Shown: one piece after another, positions 32,081-41,268 of the stretch
How the letters are laid out: every line of letters begins with the position of its first letter
How positions within the stretch are numbered: the stretch's first letter is position 1
Source of the DNA: Sphingomonas yabuuchiae
GTDB taxonomy: Bacteria; Pseudomonadota; Alphaproteobacteria; Sphingomonadales; Sphingomonadaceae
Assembly (NCBI RefSeq): GCF_014199595.1
Contig: NZ_JACHNX010000008.1
Coordinates: 1 to 64,000 of the forward strand
Reading direction: 5' to 3'
Length of the DNA: 64,000 nucleotides
Program-made: the position numbers and the translations under genes
The notes under the pieces: generated by a model
Database searches by the model: none
Told to the model about the DNA's origin: nothing
The model's input: only the letters and a program-made list of their open reading frames with translations

Positions 32081-34092
32081 GCCGCCGTCGCCTGGGTCGG
32101 CATCGGCGTGGTCAGGCCCAGCCGCTCCAGCCCCTCCATCACGCCATTGGCATGATGGGCGGTGACACGCAGCAGGCCGTCACGCTCGGGCAGGTCGGCC
32201 AGTTCATGCCCGGCATTACCCACGACGATCGCATGGCCGCAGGCGTCGAGCATGTCGACATCGTTGCCGCTGTCGCCAGCCGCGATGCACGCACCCATCG
32301 GCAGGTCGAGCCGCTTGGCATAGGCGGCGACCGCCGCCGCCTTGCCGCCCAGCGGTGCCAGCACGTCGATCAGCCGTCCGTGCGAGAAGACCGTCTTGGC
32401 GGAAAGTCCCTGTTCGGCCAGCGTCTCACGGACGCGCGCGGCATCCTCGGCAGTGCCGAAATAGCTGACCTTGTGCGGCCCTGCCGTGTCGCGCGGCTGG
32501 GGGCGCAGGCGCAAGGGTTTGAGCGCGGCGACCACCGCCTTGCGGTCCCACCCTTCGTCCAGACGCGCGGCGAAGACGGGGCATTCCTGCCATCCGCGCT
32601 GGCCCTTCAGCATGATGCGCGTCCCGACATCGGTGATGAAGGCGTCCGGCTCGGGAATGCCCCATTGCGACAGGATAATGCGGGCCATCGCGAAGGAACG
32701 GCCCGTCGCGACGACGAAAGGCAGGTCGCTCGCCTGACGCCATGCCGCAAAGTCATGCGCGCCGACCCGACATCCGGTCAGCGTATGATCGATATCGCTG
32801 GCGAGCAGGCCGGGGGTGCGCGGTAGATGGGCATAGAGCGCGGTGGATTCCATGGCGTAGCGGTCCCAGGTATAGAGGGTGGAGCCCGATCGGCCATTCG
32901 CGCTCATCCGCGCATGGGTGTCGGGGTCGGACAGGATGGTAAGGCAGGCGGCGGCAATGGCGTCTTCGTCGCGCGGCTCGACCAGCAGGCCGTGGCCCAG
33001 GGCGGCGACGATCTCGCTGGGGCCGCCATGCCGGGTCGCGACCACGGGCACGCCCGCCGCCGCCGCTTCGATCAAGGTCAGGCCGAAGGGTTCGTGAAGG
33101 GCGGCATTAACGAACACGCCGCCCGCCGCTGCGCGCTCATAAAGGGCGGCGACGTCATGCCCGTCATGCCGTGGCGGCAGGGCGAAGCAACCGCGAAGGT
33201 CGGGCCTGTCGGCGAGCGCCAGCAACTCGGCCAGCACGGCGCGCTCCTCGGTCGATCCGGGGCCGTCATGCTGGCCCGCCAGGATGACCAGATTCGCGGC
33301 CTCGCGTAAGGCAGGCGAGGCGGCATAGGCGCGGGCGAGCGCGCCCAGATTCTTCTTGGCGACAGGGCGCGCGATGGCGAGCAGGATGGGCTTGGTAGGT
33401 TCGTCGAGCCATTCGTCCAGCCGGTCGGCGAGCGTCGGGCGACCGGGTCGGCCGTCCTCATGGTTCGGCACGCCGGGCGCGATGCGGTGGATCCGTCCGC
33501 CGGCTGGAATGCCATAGGCATGGACCTGCCGCTCGGCCTCGTCCTCGGTCGAGACGATCAGGGCGTCAGCACTGGCGATGGCCGTCCGCTCGGCGGCGAT
33601 ACGGCCATCCAGCGCGGGCGACGGACCGTGATGGCGGCGCTTGTCGATGCCCAGTGCGTGCGGGGTATAGACGAAGGGGATGGCAAAGCGCCGCCGTGCC
33701 TCGGCCGCGACGGCGGCGGCGTCGGAAAAGTGCGCATGGATGACGTCGGGCAAGCGCGGCAATCGGGCGAGGTGCGCGCAGAAGGCTTCGGTGAAGGCGG
33801 CCAGATCGTCGGCGAGCGCATCCTTCTCCAGATAGCGTCGATTGGCGGTGGCGATCCGGTCGATGGTCAGCTTGGGCGAAAGCCATTCGGTCGCACGGGC
33901 GTGATCGAGCGGCAGTCCCGGTTCCTCGAAGAGCCGGGTGACGATGGAAACTTGATGTGTATCAACATTCTTCGCCTGGGCGGCGGCTGCGTCCAGAATA
34001 TAGGCAATATGACCGCCCGTATCGGCGGTGATGCCATAATGGACAGGTGGCGATTTCAGGCACCCACCAAGTGCCAGATGCAGGATGAACAA
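32077..34092 (-). CDS. Bifunctional sucrose-phosphate synthase / sucrose-phosphatase-like fusion
   Basis: This 671-residue protein has two parts. Residues about 1-425 are a GT4 domain with the SPS-type start LHLALGGCLKSP, HYGITADTGGHIAYIL (25-TGGH-28), IAHARPVAKKN-like donor residues and EPFGLTLIEAAAAG. Residues about 428-671 are a HAD phosphatase of the SPP type, LLASDIDHTLTG (Asp433 and Asp435), VVATGRS and GDSGNDVDML. SPS joins UDP- or ADP-glucose to fructose-6-phosphate and SPP removes the phosphate, giving sucrose. The fusion order matches bidomain SPS enzymes of cyanobacteria and proteobacteria. A TTG at 34092 with AAAGGGG upstream is the likely start; no ATG fits. It opens a six-gene overlapping operon. 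Mannosyl- rather than glucosyl-transfer is possible. Confidence 0.83.
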   Translation of the reverse strand: MFILHLALGGCLKSPPVHYGITADTGGHIAYILDAAAAQAKNVDTHQVSIVTRLFEEPGLPLDHARATEWLSPKLTIDRIATANRRYLEKDALADDLAAFTEAFCAHLARLPRLPDVIHAHFSDAAAVAAEARRRFAIPFVYTPHALGIDKRRHHGPSPALDGRIAAERTAIASADALIVSTEDEAERQVHAYGIPAGGRIHRIAPGVPNHEDGRPGRPTLADRLDEWLDEPTKPILLAIARPVAKKNLGALARAYAASPALREAANLVILAGQHDGPGSTEERAVLAELLALADRPDLRGCFALPPRHDGHDVAALYERAAAGGVFVNAALHEPFGLTLIEAAAAGVPVVATRHGGPSEIVAALGHGLLVEPRDEDAIAAACLTILSDPDTHARMSANGRSGSTLYTWDRYAMESTALYAHLPRTPGLLASDIDHTLTGCRVGAHDFAAWRQASDLPFVVATGRSFAMARIILSQWGIPEPDAFITDVGTRIMLKGQRGWQECPVFAARLDEGWDRKAVVAALKPLRLRPQPRDTAGPHKVSYFGTAEDAARVRETLAEQGLSAKTVFSHGRLIDVLAPLGGKAAAVAAYAKRLDLPMGACIAAGDSGNDVDMLDACGHAIVVGNAGHELADLPERDGLLRVTAHHANGVMEGLERLGLTTPMPTQATAA

Positions 34093-34418
34093 TCTCGCCC
34101 CTTTCGTTATGGAGCGACAACGTTATAAATATTGATTGGCTCCCAGTCGGATAGCGGAAAGATTGCATTCGATTGACATGGGCGTCATTTTCGCCGCCCA
34201 ATTCTTGATCAATATCAATATCGGTGAAATTGGCTGAGGGGCGGCTGCCCGTTGGATACGCTAAGGCCGTCGTCCATTCCGCCCGGCACCCACTTCGGAA
34301 ACGATGGGCTTCCGTCCTCTTGTCTCCGCTTTGGCCACTCGAGCCCATGACAACAGGTGCCTGGGATCAGTGTTCCGCCCGGACCACCCAAAAATCCGAA
34401 ATGACCGGAAAAAGCGGT
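34093..34418. other. Intergenic region before the sucrose-phosphate synthase operon
   Basis: This 326-nt stretch has no supported gene. The part nearest the operon is unusually AT-rich for the window (TTATAAATATTGATTGG near 34123; TTGATCAATATCAATATCGG near 34206). On the minus strand TATAAC (34122-34127) is a possible -10 box about 30 nt before the TTG start. The AT-rich inverted sequence TTGATCAA may be a regulator site. The half nearest the patatin gene shows nothing notable. Confidence 0.4.
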
Positions 34419-35471
34419 TCAGGGCCGCATCATGTCCTCGGGCAGCCCCTTGAAGGACGACGCGCGGCCGAGCGTTTCGCAATGGGCGGCCAGCCACTCT
34501 CCGGCCTGCGCACGACCCATCTCGCGCAAATCCTGGAGCACCGACCAGCGCGTGTCGACCTTGCTCGTCCCCGATGGCCCCGCCAGTTGGGGCGGCGGCG
34601 ACAGCAGGTGCAGATTGACCCGCGCGATCGCCCGCATTCGCGGATCACGCGAGGTTTCGGCACGGGCGACATCCTGTATCTCCGACAGGGCGCGCAGATC
34701 GCGGCGCAGGCAGGCGTTGAAGCTGATATCGCTGACCCGGCGCATCACCTCACCGACCGAGCCGCCGACATCCTCGACGGTGAAGGGCGTGATCTGGACG
34801 ATCATCATATCGGTCGCGCCGATCGCCTCGGTCAGCAGCGGCTCCAGCGCGGGGTTGGCCGTGAAGCCGCCGTCCCAATATTGCTCGCCCTCGATTTCCA
34901 CCGCCGCGAACAGTTCGGGCAGACAGGCCGAGGCCATCAGCGCGTCGAGCGTCACATCCTCGCCGGTGAACAGCCGCGCCGACCCGCTCGCGATATGCGT
35001 CGCCGCGACATAGAAGGGCAGGCGCGTCTGGCGGGCTAGCAAGTCCAGGTCGATGCTTTCCGCGACCGCCTGTCGCAGCGCGCGCATGTCGCGCACGCCG
35101 GGCAGGAAGGGCGCGACATAGCGGCTGGAGAGCTTGGCGATGTCCAGCGACCGGCGCAGTAGCGGCTCGAAGAACGGACCGCCCATTGCGCCGACATCGA
35201 GCGGGGCGAGCGGGGAGGCATCGGCGACATGGCCCCATAGCCGCTCCAGCGCCGCCTTCGCCCCGGCCGCGCCCTCGGTCGCATAGCCCGCAACGACCGC
35301 CGCGCCGTTGATCGCCCCGGCGCTGGCGCCGCTGACCCCGACGATCTCGATATCCTCGTCCAGCAGGCGCTCCACTACGCCCCAGCCATAGGCGCCATGC
35401 GCGCCGCCGCCTTGCAGCGCGAGGGCGACGCGGGGGCGCGACGGGGCATGGGGTTCGAGACGGTCGGTCAT
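34419..35471 (-). CDS. Patatin-like phospholipase
   Basis: This 350-residue protein has the patatin oxyanion motif ALQGGGAHGAYGWG (residues 18-31), the nucleophile elbow GASAG (Ser50) and the catalytic aspartate in WDGGFTANP (Asp200), forming the Ser-Asp dyad. The family hydrolyses acyl esters of phospholipids or storage lipids. No signal peptide is visible. An AGGAGG ribosome-binding site precedes the ATG at 35471; upstream arginine-rich codons were discarded. It is downstream of the alpha-fucosidase on the same strand, separated by 129 nt with a hairpin, so it is probably not part of the N-glycan operon. Confidence 0.9.
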   Translation of the reverse strand: MTDRLEPHAPSRPRVALALQGGGAHGAYGWGVVERLLDEDIEIVGVSGASAGAINGAAVVAGYATEGAAGAKAALERLWGHVADASPLAPLDVGAMGGPFFEPLLRRSLDIAKLSSRYVAPFLPGVRDMRALRQAVAESIDLDLLARQTRLPFYVAATHIASGSARLFTGEDVTLDALMASACLPELFAAVEIEGEQYWDGGFTANPALEPLLTEAIGATDMMIVQITPFTVEDVGGSVGEVMRRVSDISFNACLRRDLRALSEIQDVARAETSRDPRMRAIARVNLHLLSPPPQLAGPSGTSKVDTRWSVLQDLREMGRAQAGEWLAAHCETLGRASSFKGLPEDMMRP

Positions 35472-35572
35472 GGCATACCTCCTTCTGCGTCGCGTCATGT
35501 TGCAACGCACAAAAGGCAAATGCCATCCCGTTTCGGTGGATTTTTATGGGGGTGTGGGACCGATAACTCCGT

Positions 35573-35592
35573 TCCTCCCCTTGCGGGGAGGA
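35573..35592 (-). terminator. GC-rich hairpin after the glycosidase operon
   Basis: TCCTCCCC/GGGGAGGA (8 bp, loop TTGC) lies 9 nt beyond the fucosidase stop on the minus strand. It lacks a T-run, so it is at best a weak terminator or 3'-end stabiliser; it resembles one unit of the CCTCCCC palindrome family. Confidence 0.5.
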
Positions 35593-35600
35593 GAATGGTC

Positions 35601-37511
35601 CTACCGCTTGGTAAAGCCGCCGATCCCCGCGATCGCCAGCTTGGCGGCGGGCTTGGACATTTCGGCGAAGGTCAGCCGCAGATAGCGGACCGGCCGGACG
35701 CTGCTGAAGGACAGGCGCTGGGTGGAAAGCGCATAGGCGATGTTCGAGAACTCGCCCGAGCCTGCCGGGGCCCAGCTCTTGCCGTCGACGCTCGTCTCCG
35801 CGACGTAACCGCGCGGCGGAGCGGCGTCGATCATGACCTGGCGCGAAGGCGTCAGGCTGAAGCCCGCGACATCGCGCACCTGGCCCATATCGACCGTGAC
35901 GCTGGCGGGCTTGCCCGGTGTCGGGGCGGGCTGCACCCAGATGGTCTTGGCGTCGTTGTCGAGCAGCTTTTCGGCACCCGGCGCGGTGGCGGAGACGATA
36001 TTCCAGTCGGTCGTCGCCAGCACGGTCGGGTCGCTCGACACGATGGCGGGGACGGGGACCGGCGCGACGCTCTGGAACAGCGAAACCTCGCTGATCGCCG
36101 GGCAGACGGGGGCGTCGACGATGCGCAGGCGGACCCGGCGTGCGGTAATGGGCTGGGGCAGGCGGATGATCCGCTGCGCGCTGATGCACTCATGCTCGGC
36201 CAGTTGCTGCCACCGGCCGCTCACCTCCGCATCGACCGCGAAGCGCGTGACGCGCAGCCCAAGCGGCAGATATTCGCGGATGCGGATCAGGTCGAAACGA
36301 CGACCCGGCGGCAGGTCCAGCGTCAGGCTGGGCGTGGTCACGCCGTCCGGCGCGGACCAATAGGTGTCGCGCTGGCCGTCGAGCACCTTGGCGGCCTCAT
36401 ACCCCTTGCCGCGCACATGGCTGGCGCTGGCCACCGCGCCCTGCGCCAGGTCGGTCGCGAAGCTGGCGCGGATCGCGTCGCCGAAGCTCTTCAGGATCTT
36501 CACGTCCTGATCGGGAATACGCCCGCGCCGGTCGGGCGGCAGGTTCAGGTTCATGTTGGTGCCGCGCGCCACCGAAGTGTCGAAATAGCCGACCAGGTTT
36601 TCCGGCGAGCGGACCTTCGAGTCCTCGTCCGCATGATAGAACCAGCCGGGCCGGATCGAGGTGTTGGTCTCGGCAGGCCACCAGAGAGCCCCGCCGCGCA
36701 CGCCCGAATTGCCCTCCGACTGGACATAGGGATGGTTCGGCATGGTCGGCCAGCAGGGATCGCCCGCGATACCGTCCTCATTGCCGACCCAGCGAATATC
36801 GGCTCCCAACGGGTCGAAGGTGCAGGCCATGGGCTGATGCTGATGGACCAGCGCGATGATCGAGGGCCAGTTATAATATTTGGGCGCGTCGATCTGCCGC
36901 GTCTCGCGTGCGCCGCCATAATAGCCGTCGCCGCCATTGGCCCCGTCGAACCAGAACTCGAACAGCTCGCCATAACCGGTGCAGAGTTCGACCACCTGCT
37001 TGCGGAAATAGTCCACATAGGCTGGCCGCCCATATTCGGGATGGTTGCGATCCCAGGGCGAGAGATAGATGCCGAAGGCCAGCCCCGCGCGCTTGCAGGC
37101 GTCGGACATCTCGCGGACGATATCGCCCTGGCCGTTCTTGTACGGGGCGTTGCGGATGCAATGCTCAGTCAGCTTGGTCGGCCAGAGGCAGAAGCCGTCA
37201 TGATGCTTTGCCGTCAGGATGATGCCCTTCAGGTTTCCCGCCTTGGCCGCCCCGACGATCTGGTCCGCGCTGAAGTCGCTCGGGTTGAACATCTTGGGGT
37301 CTTCGTCGCCATAACCCCATTCCTTGTCGGTGAAGGTGTTCATCGCGAAGTGGATGAAGGCATATTGCTCGCGCTGGTGCCAGCGCCACTGCCGCGCCGA
37401 GGGGACCGCGCCGTAAGGAGCGGGCGCAGCCGCCCCCTTTTGCGCGAAGGCGGGCGCGGCGGAGGCGACCAGCCCGGAGGCAAGGACGGCGCGGCGGGAG
37501 AAATCGGTCAT
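35601..37511 (-). CDS. GH29 alpha-L-fucosidase with two discoidin-like domains
   Basis: This is a 636-residue exported enzyme. The start MTDFSRRAVLASGLVASAAPAFA is a twin-arginine-type signal. The catalytic domain has the GH29 segments YAFIHFAMNTFTDKEWG (50-66), LTAKHHDGFCLWPT (99-112) and LFEFWFDGANGG with nucleophile Asp189. Two F5/8-type C (CBM32-like) domains follow (about 340-480 and 490-636). This architecture suits the alpha-1,3/1,4-specific GH29 subgroup, which would remove core alpha-1,3-fucose or Lewis-a fucose from plant N-glycans. It is the last gene of the operon, 23 nt after the GH92 stop. Reading upstream to 37877 is open but overlaps GH92 in another frame. Confidence 0.9.
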   Translation of the reverse strand: MTDFSRRAVLASGLVASAAPAFAQKGAAAPAPYGAVPSARQWRWHQREQYAFIHFAMNTFTDKEWGYGDEDPKMFNPSDFSADQIVGAAKAGNLKGIILTAKHHDGFCLWPTKLTEHCIRNAPYKNGQGDIVREMSDACKRAGLAFGIYLSPWDRNHPEYGRPAYVDYFRKQVVELCTGYGELFEFWFDGANGGDGYYGGARETRQIDAPKYYNWPSIIALVHQHQPMACTFDPLGADIRWVGNEDGIAGDPCWPTMPNHPYVQSEGNSGVRGGALWWPAETNTSIRPGWFYHADEDSKVRSPENLVGYFDTSVARGTNMNLNLPPDRRGRIPDQDVKILKSFGDAIRASFATDLAQGAVASASHVRGKGYEAAKVLDGQRDTYWSAPDGVTTPSLTLDLPPGRRFDLIRIREYLPLGLRVTRFAVDAEVSGRWQQLAEHECISAQRIIRLPQPITARRVRLRIVDAPVCPAISEVSLFQSVAPVPVPAIVSSDPTVLATTDWNIVSATAPGAEKLLDNDAKTIWVQPAPTPGKPASVTVDMGQVRDVAGFSLTPSRQVMIDAAPPRGYVAETSVDGKSWAPAGSGEFSNIAYALSTQRLSFSSVRPVRYLRLTFAEMSKPAAKLAIAGIGGFTKR

Positions 37512-37534
37512 CGTCAATTCGGCTCCGGGAGGGA

Positions 37535-39847
37535 TCAGGCGGGCAGGTGGTCGAAGGACGGCGGGCGATCCTTGGGATCGCGGCCAAAGGCGGGGTTCGG
37601 CTTGGCGCCCATGGTGAAGGACAGGGTGCCGCCCTTGGACAGGGTGACATGGTCGATCCAGCTCTTCGTCCAGGGGCGGCCGTTCCAGGTCACCGACTGG
37701 ATATAGGGCGTGTCCGGGCCGTTCCCCTTCGCCTCGACGACCAGCGTCTTGTCGCCGCCGACCGTCAGTTGCGCCCGGTCGAACAGCGGTCCGCCGAAGA
37801 CGTACGCGCCGCTGACCGGATCGACCGGATAGAAGCCGAGCGCGGAGAAGAGGAACCACGCGCTCATCTGGCCGCAATCGTCATTGCCGATGATGCCGTC
37901 GGGCGCGTTCTTGTACATCTCGGTCAGCAGGCGGCGGACCATGGCTTGGGTTTTCCACGGCGCACCGACATAGGCATAGAGATAGGCCGCATGCTGGTCC
38001 GGCTCGTTGCCATGCGCATATTGGCCGACCAGACCCGAAATGTCCGGCGGCGCGTTCTTGGGCAGGGTCGAGGGCGCACTGAACAGCTCGTCCAGCTTCG
38101 TCTCGAACTTCGCGTCGCCGCCCATGTGGCGGATCAACCCATAAACGTCATGCTGGTTGAGGAAGGTCGCCTGCCAGCCATTCGCCTCGGTATAATCGCG
38201 CCACCACGGCTTGGGCATGTGGCCGAGCTGGACGGGGTCGTAATCCTTCCACCAGCTGCCGTCGCTGAAGCGGGGACGGGCGAAATTGATCGAGGGGTCG
38301 ATGACGTTGCGCCAGTTGCCCGAGCGCTTGCGCAGCCGGTCGGCCTCGGCGGTCTTGCCGACGCGACGCGCGATGTGCGACGCGGCCCAGTCGTCATAGG
38401 CATATTCCTGGGTCCGGCTGACGCTCTCGAACCACTTGTCCGCGGGCACATAGCCCTTCGCGTCATACAGGTCGCGGCCCTTGCTATTGTCCATGTCGGG
38501 CGCGGTGAAGTCGAAGCTGCGCTTGGCGATGCCGGGCCAGGCGGCGGCATAGTCGGCGGGAATGCCCTTCACCATCGCCTCGGCCATGATCGGCGTGCCG
38601 TGCCAGCCGATCATGATCCCCGTCTCCTTGCCCTGCAGCGTCCAGACCGGCGGGCCATAGGCGCTTTGCTGGGTCTGGCGGATGATGTCGTCGACCAGCT
38701 TCTTGGCCTGGGCCGGCTGGGTCAGGATCAGCCAGGGGTGGAGCGCCCGGTACGTGTCCCAGGTGGAAAAGGTGCTGTAGGCGAACTGCCCGGCGGGGGC
38801 CTTGTGCACCTGTCCGTCCAGCCCGACGTAGCGCCCATCGACGTCCGAGAAGAGCGTCGGCGCGATCAGCGTGTGGTAATTGGCCGAGGCCATGATCGTC
38901 TGCTGGTCGGGGGTGCCGCCCTCGACGCGGACGCCGCCCATCGTTTCGGCCCAGCGGGACATGGCGGCGCGGCGAACGCGGTCGAAGTCCCAGTGCTTCG
39001 CTTCGGCGGCAAGGTTCGCCTTGGCACCCGCGACATCGACCGCCGAGATGCCGCAGCGGATCAGCAGCGGCGCATCGCCCAGCTCGTCGAAGAACAGGGC
39101 GGCCTTCAGGCGGTTGCCCTTGACGGCGGTGCCGTTCGCAGGCGTGTCGCCGTCGCCGTAAAGCTGGATGCGCGAAGGCTTCTTCGACAGCTGCATCGCA
39201 AAGAAGATGCGGCGGCCCTTGGCCCAGCGGAACACGCGACGGGTGCCGGTGATCGTGCCGTCCGGCTCGATGGTCAGTTCGGCGTCGGTAATGAGCGGCT
39301 TGGCGTCGCTCTTGTCGAGGACGAGATGCGACAGGTCGACCAGCACATGGCCCGGCCCCTTGGGATAGGTATAGCGGTGCCAGCCCGTCCGCTCAGTCAC
39401 GGTAAGCTCGGCAAGTACGCCGGACTCGAGCTTCACCCGGTAATAGCCGGGTTCGGCCTGCTCGTCCGAATAGCGCTGGCGATATCCTTCATCGGGGTTG
39501 GCGAGCGGCCCCGCGACCAGCTTCAGCTCGCCGCGCGTCGGCACGACCAGCACGTCCAGCATGTCGCCGATGCCGGTGCCCGACAGATGGGTATGGCTGA
39601 ACCCCATGATCGAGCCGTCGCCGTGATGATAACCCGAACAGGTATCCCAGCGCTCGACATCGGTATCGGGGCTCAACTGCACCATGCCGAAGGGCATCAC
39701 CGCACCCGGATAGGTATGGCCGTCACCGCCGGTCCCGACAAACAGATTGGGACGGGCGACCGGCATCGGTACGGCGGCGCTGACGCCACCGATCGGCAGG
39801 CTGGCGATCGCGGTCCCGGCGAGGAGTGAGCGGCGGGTCAAAATCAT
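37535..39847 (-). CDS. GH92 alpha-mannosidase
   Basis: This 770-residue exported enzyme has a Tat-like signal (MILTRRSLLAGTAIASLPIG). It has the GH92 hallmarks NLFVGTGGDGHTYPGAVMPFG, MGFSHTHLSGTG, and near the C-terminus GNDDCGQMSAW (Asp656 and Asp657, catalytic-base region) with EANGWQ earlier as the likely acid-side segment. GH92 enzymes are calcium-dependent, inverting exo-alpha-mannosidases acting on alpha-1,2, alpha-1,3 or other linkages of N-glycans. It overlaps the GH125 gene by ATGA, so the two are coupled. In the Xanthomonas nix cluster a GH92 (NixK) removes the alpha-1,3-mannose. Linkage specificity here is inferred. Confidence 0.92.
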   Translation of the reverse strand: MILTRRSLLAGTAIASLPIGGVSAAVPMPVARPNLFVGTGGDGHTYPGAVMPFGMVQLSPDTDVERWDTCSGYHHGDGSIMGFSHTHLSGTGIGDMLDVLVVPTRGELKLVAGPLANPDEGYRQRYSDEQAEPGYYRVKLESGVLAELTVTERTGWHRYTYPKGPGHVLVDLSHLVLDKSDAKPLITDAELTIEPDGTITGTRRVFRWAKGRRIFFAMQLSKKPSRIQLYGDGDTPANGTAVKGNRLKAALFFDELGDAPLLIRCGISAVDVAGAKANLAAEAKHWDFDRVRRAAMSRWAETMGGVRVEGGTPDQQTIMASANYHTLIAPTLFSDVDGRYVGLDGQVHKAPAGQFAYSTFSTWDTYRALHPWLILTQPAQAKKLVDDIIRQTQQSAYGPPVWTLQGKETGIMIGWHGTPIMAEAMVKGIPADYAAAWPGIAKRSFDFTAPDMDNSKGRDLYDAKGYVPADKWFESVSRTQEYAYDDWAASHIARRVGKTAEADRLRKRSGNWRNVIDPSINFARPRFSDGSWWKDYDPVQLGHMPKPWWRDYTEANGWQATFLNQHDVYGLIRHMGGDAKFETKLDELFSAPSTLPKNAPPDISGLVGQYAHGNEPDQHAAYLYAYVGAPWKTQAMVRRLLTEMYKNAPDGIIGNDDCGQMSAWFLFSALGFYPVDPVSGAYVFGGPLFDRAQLTVGGDKTLVVEAKGNGPDTPYIQSVTWNGRPWTKSWIDHVTLSKGGTLSFTMGAKPNPAFGRDPKDRPPSFDHLPA

Positions 39848-41268
39848 GCGAACGTCTCCCGCAATACTTCCGGCCGGGTGGCCGCGACATGGACGATCAG
39901 CTCGCCGAACAGGCCATTGGCCCAGGCGAACCAGTCGCGTGTGAACTTGGCGGGATCGTCGATATCGACCCCTTCGTGAATGAAGCCCGTACCGCCATGC
40001 GACCCACGGATCATCGCGAGGCTCGACCGCAGCAGCGCAGGGTCGCTCGAAGTCAGCGCGCGGGTGATGATCGACATCGGCCAGACCTGGCCCGGCCCGG
40101 TATGCGGACCGCCGATACCGGTCAGCGCCTTGCCCTCGAAATACCAGGGATTGGCCTTGCTCCAGCACGCCGCGACCGTCCGCTGCCACAGCGGATCGGC
40201 TGCATCGACGCAGCGGAGATAGGCCATGCCCGACAGCGAGGGCACATTGGCGTCGTCCATGAAGACGGCATTGCCATAGCCATCGACCTCATAGGCCCAG
40301 ACGCGCTCGCCGCTCGGCAGGGTCATCGTGCCGAACTGCCTCAATGCAGCCTCGACCTCGGCGGCCAGCGTGGTGGCGTCCTGTGCCAGCGCGGGCTCGC
40401 CGACCGCGTTCGCGAGCGCCGCCAGTTCGCGAAGCGTCGTCATCGCGAACAGGTTGGCGGGGACGAACTGGCAGTAGAGACAGGCATCGTCCGAGGGGCG
40501 GAAGCCCGAATGGATCATGCCGTTGGGACGCGTCGGCAGGCCATAGCCGCGATACAGCGTCTCGGTCGGCTCGGGCGCGGAGCGGCGGAAGCGATAGGGG
40601 CCGGAGCCTTCCTTCCGCTGCTGTTCCCGAAAGGTCTTCACGATCAGGCGCGCCGAGGCTTTCCACTCGGCGTCGAACGGCGTCGTGTCGCCCGTCTCGC
40701 GCCAATAATCATGCGCCAGCCGGATCGCGTAGCAGAGCGAGTCGATCTCCCATTTCCGCTCGGCGACGCCGGGCTTCATGTCGGTATCGTCCTTTAACGC
40801 CCAGCTGAGGTTCGTCTTGGCGGTCGGGTCCTGCATGAAGGCATTGGCGTAAGGGTCGATCAGGATCGAACGCACCTGCCGCCCGATTAGCCCGCGGAAC
40901 AACCGCCCCAGCGCCGGATCGCGCTTCACCAGATGCAGATAGGGTCGCAACTGCGCCGCCGAGTCCCGCAGCCACAGGCAGGGAATATCGCCGGTGATGA
41001 CGAAGGCATCGGGCTTGCCGCCCACCTCGCCCAGCGACAGCACCGTGGTGTCAAGCGTGTTGGGATAGCAGTTGCCGAACATCCAGCGGAGTTCGGGATC
41101 GGCGATCAGCCTCGAGATGCGGGTGATCTCCGCCTCGACCGCCTTCGACACGAAGCGGCGGTCGGCGACGGCCGGGCGCTTGCTGGGGAAGGCGGGCGCG
41201 GCGGCGAAGGCCGGGGCGGCGGCGAGCGCCGCGCCCCCGGCGATCAGTTCACGACGGTTCGGGGTCAT
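39844..41268 (-). CDS. GH125 exo-alpha-1,6-mannosidase
   Basis: This 474-residue protein starts with the Tat-type signal TPNRRELIAGGAALAAAPAFA. GH125 landmarks are NCYPNTLDTTVLS, VITGDIPCLWLRDSAAQLRPYL (split here by length only), FMQDPTAKTNLSWALKDDTDM and ERKWEIDSLCYAIRL (from Glu170). The family is metal-independent, inverting and specific for non-reducing alpha-1,6-mannose. The ATG at 41268 overlaps the GH3 stop (ATGA), and upstream codons to 41313 encode no signal. Gene order GH3-GH125-GH92 equals nixI-nixJ-nixK of Xanthomonas campestris. Confidence 0.92.
   Translation of the reverse strand: MTPNRRELIAGGAALAAAPAFAAAPAFPSKRPAVADRRFVSKAVEAEITRISRLIADPELRWMFGNCYPNTLDTTVLSLGEVGGKPDAFVITGDIPCLWLRDSAAQLRPYLHLVKRDPALGRLFRGLIGRQVRSILIDPYANAFMQDPTAKTNLSWALKDDTDMKPGVAERKWEIDSLCYAIRLAHDYWRETGDTTPFDAEWKASARLIVKTFREQQRKEGSGPYRFRRSAPEPTETLYRGYGLPTRPNGMIHSGFRPSDDACLYCQFVPANLFAMTTLRELAALANAVGEPALAQDATTLAAEVEAALRQFGTMTLPSGERVWAYEVDGYGNAVFMDDANVPSLSGMAYLRCVDAADPLWQRTVAACWSKANPWYFEGKALTGIGGPHTGPGQVWPMSIITRALTSSDPALLRSSLAMIRGSHGGTGFIHEGVDIDDPAKFTRDWFAWANGLFGELIVHVAATRPEVLRETFA

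Noticed and set aside
27153..34092. Reading this block as a capsule or exopolysaccharide locus
   Set aside because: No Wzx/Wzy, Wza/Wzc, ABC exporter or initiating phosphoglycosyl transferase is present, and the first gene is SPS/SPP, so a standard polysaccharide locus is not supported.
35601..37877. A 758-codon version of the alpha-fucosidase
   Set aside because: The extra N-terminus overlaps GH92 in another frame, and a clean Tat-type signal begins at 37511.
37535..40189. An 884-codon version of GH92
   Set aside because: The upstream part overlaps GH125; the ATG at 39847 overlaps the GH125 stop and starts a signal peptide.
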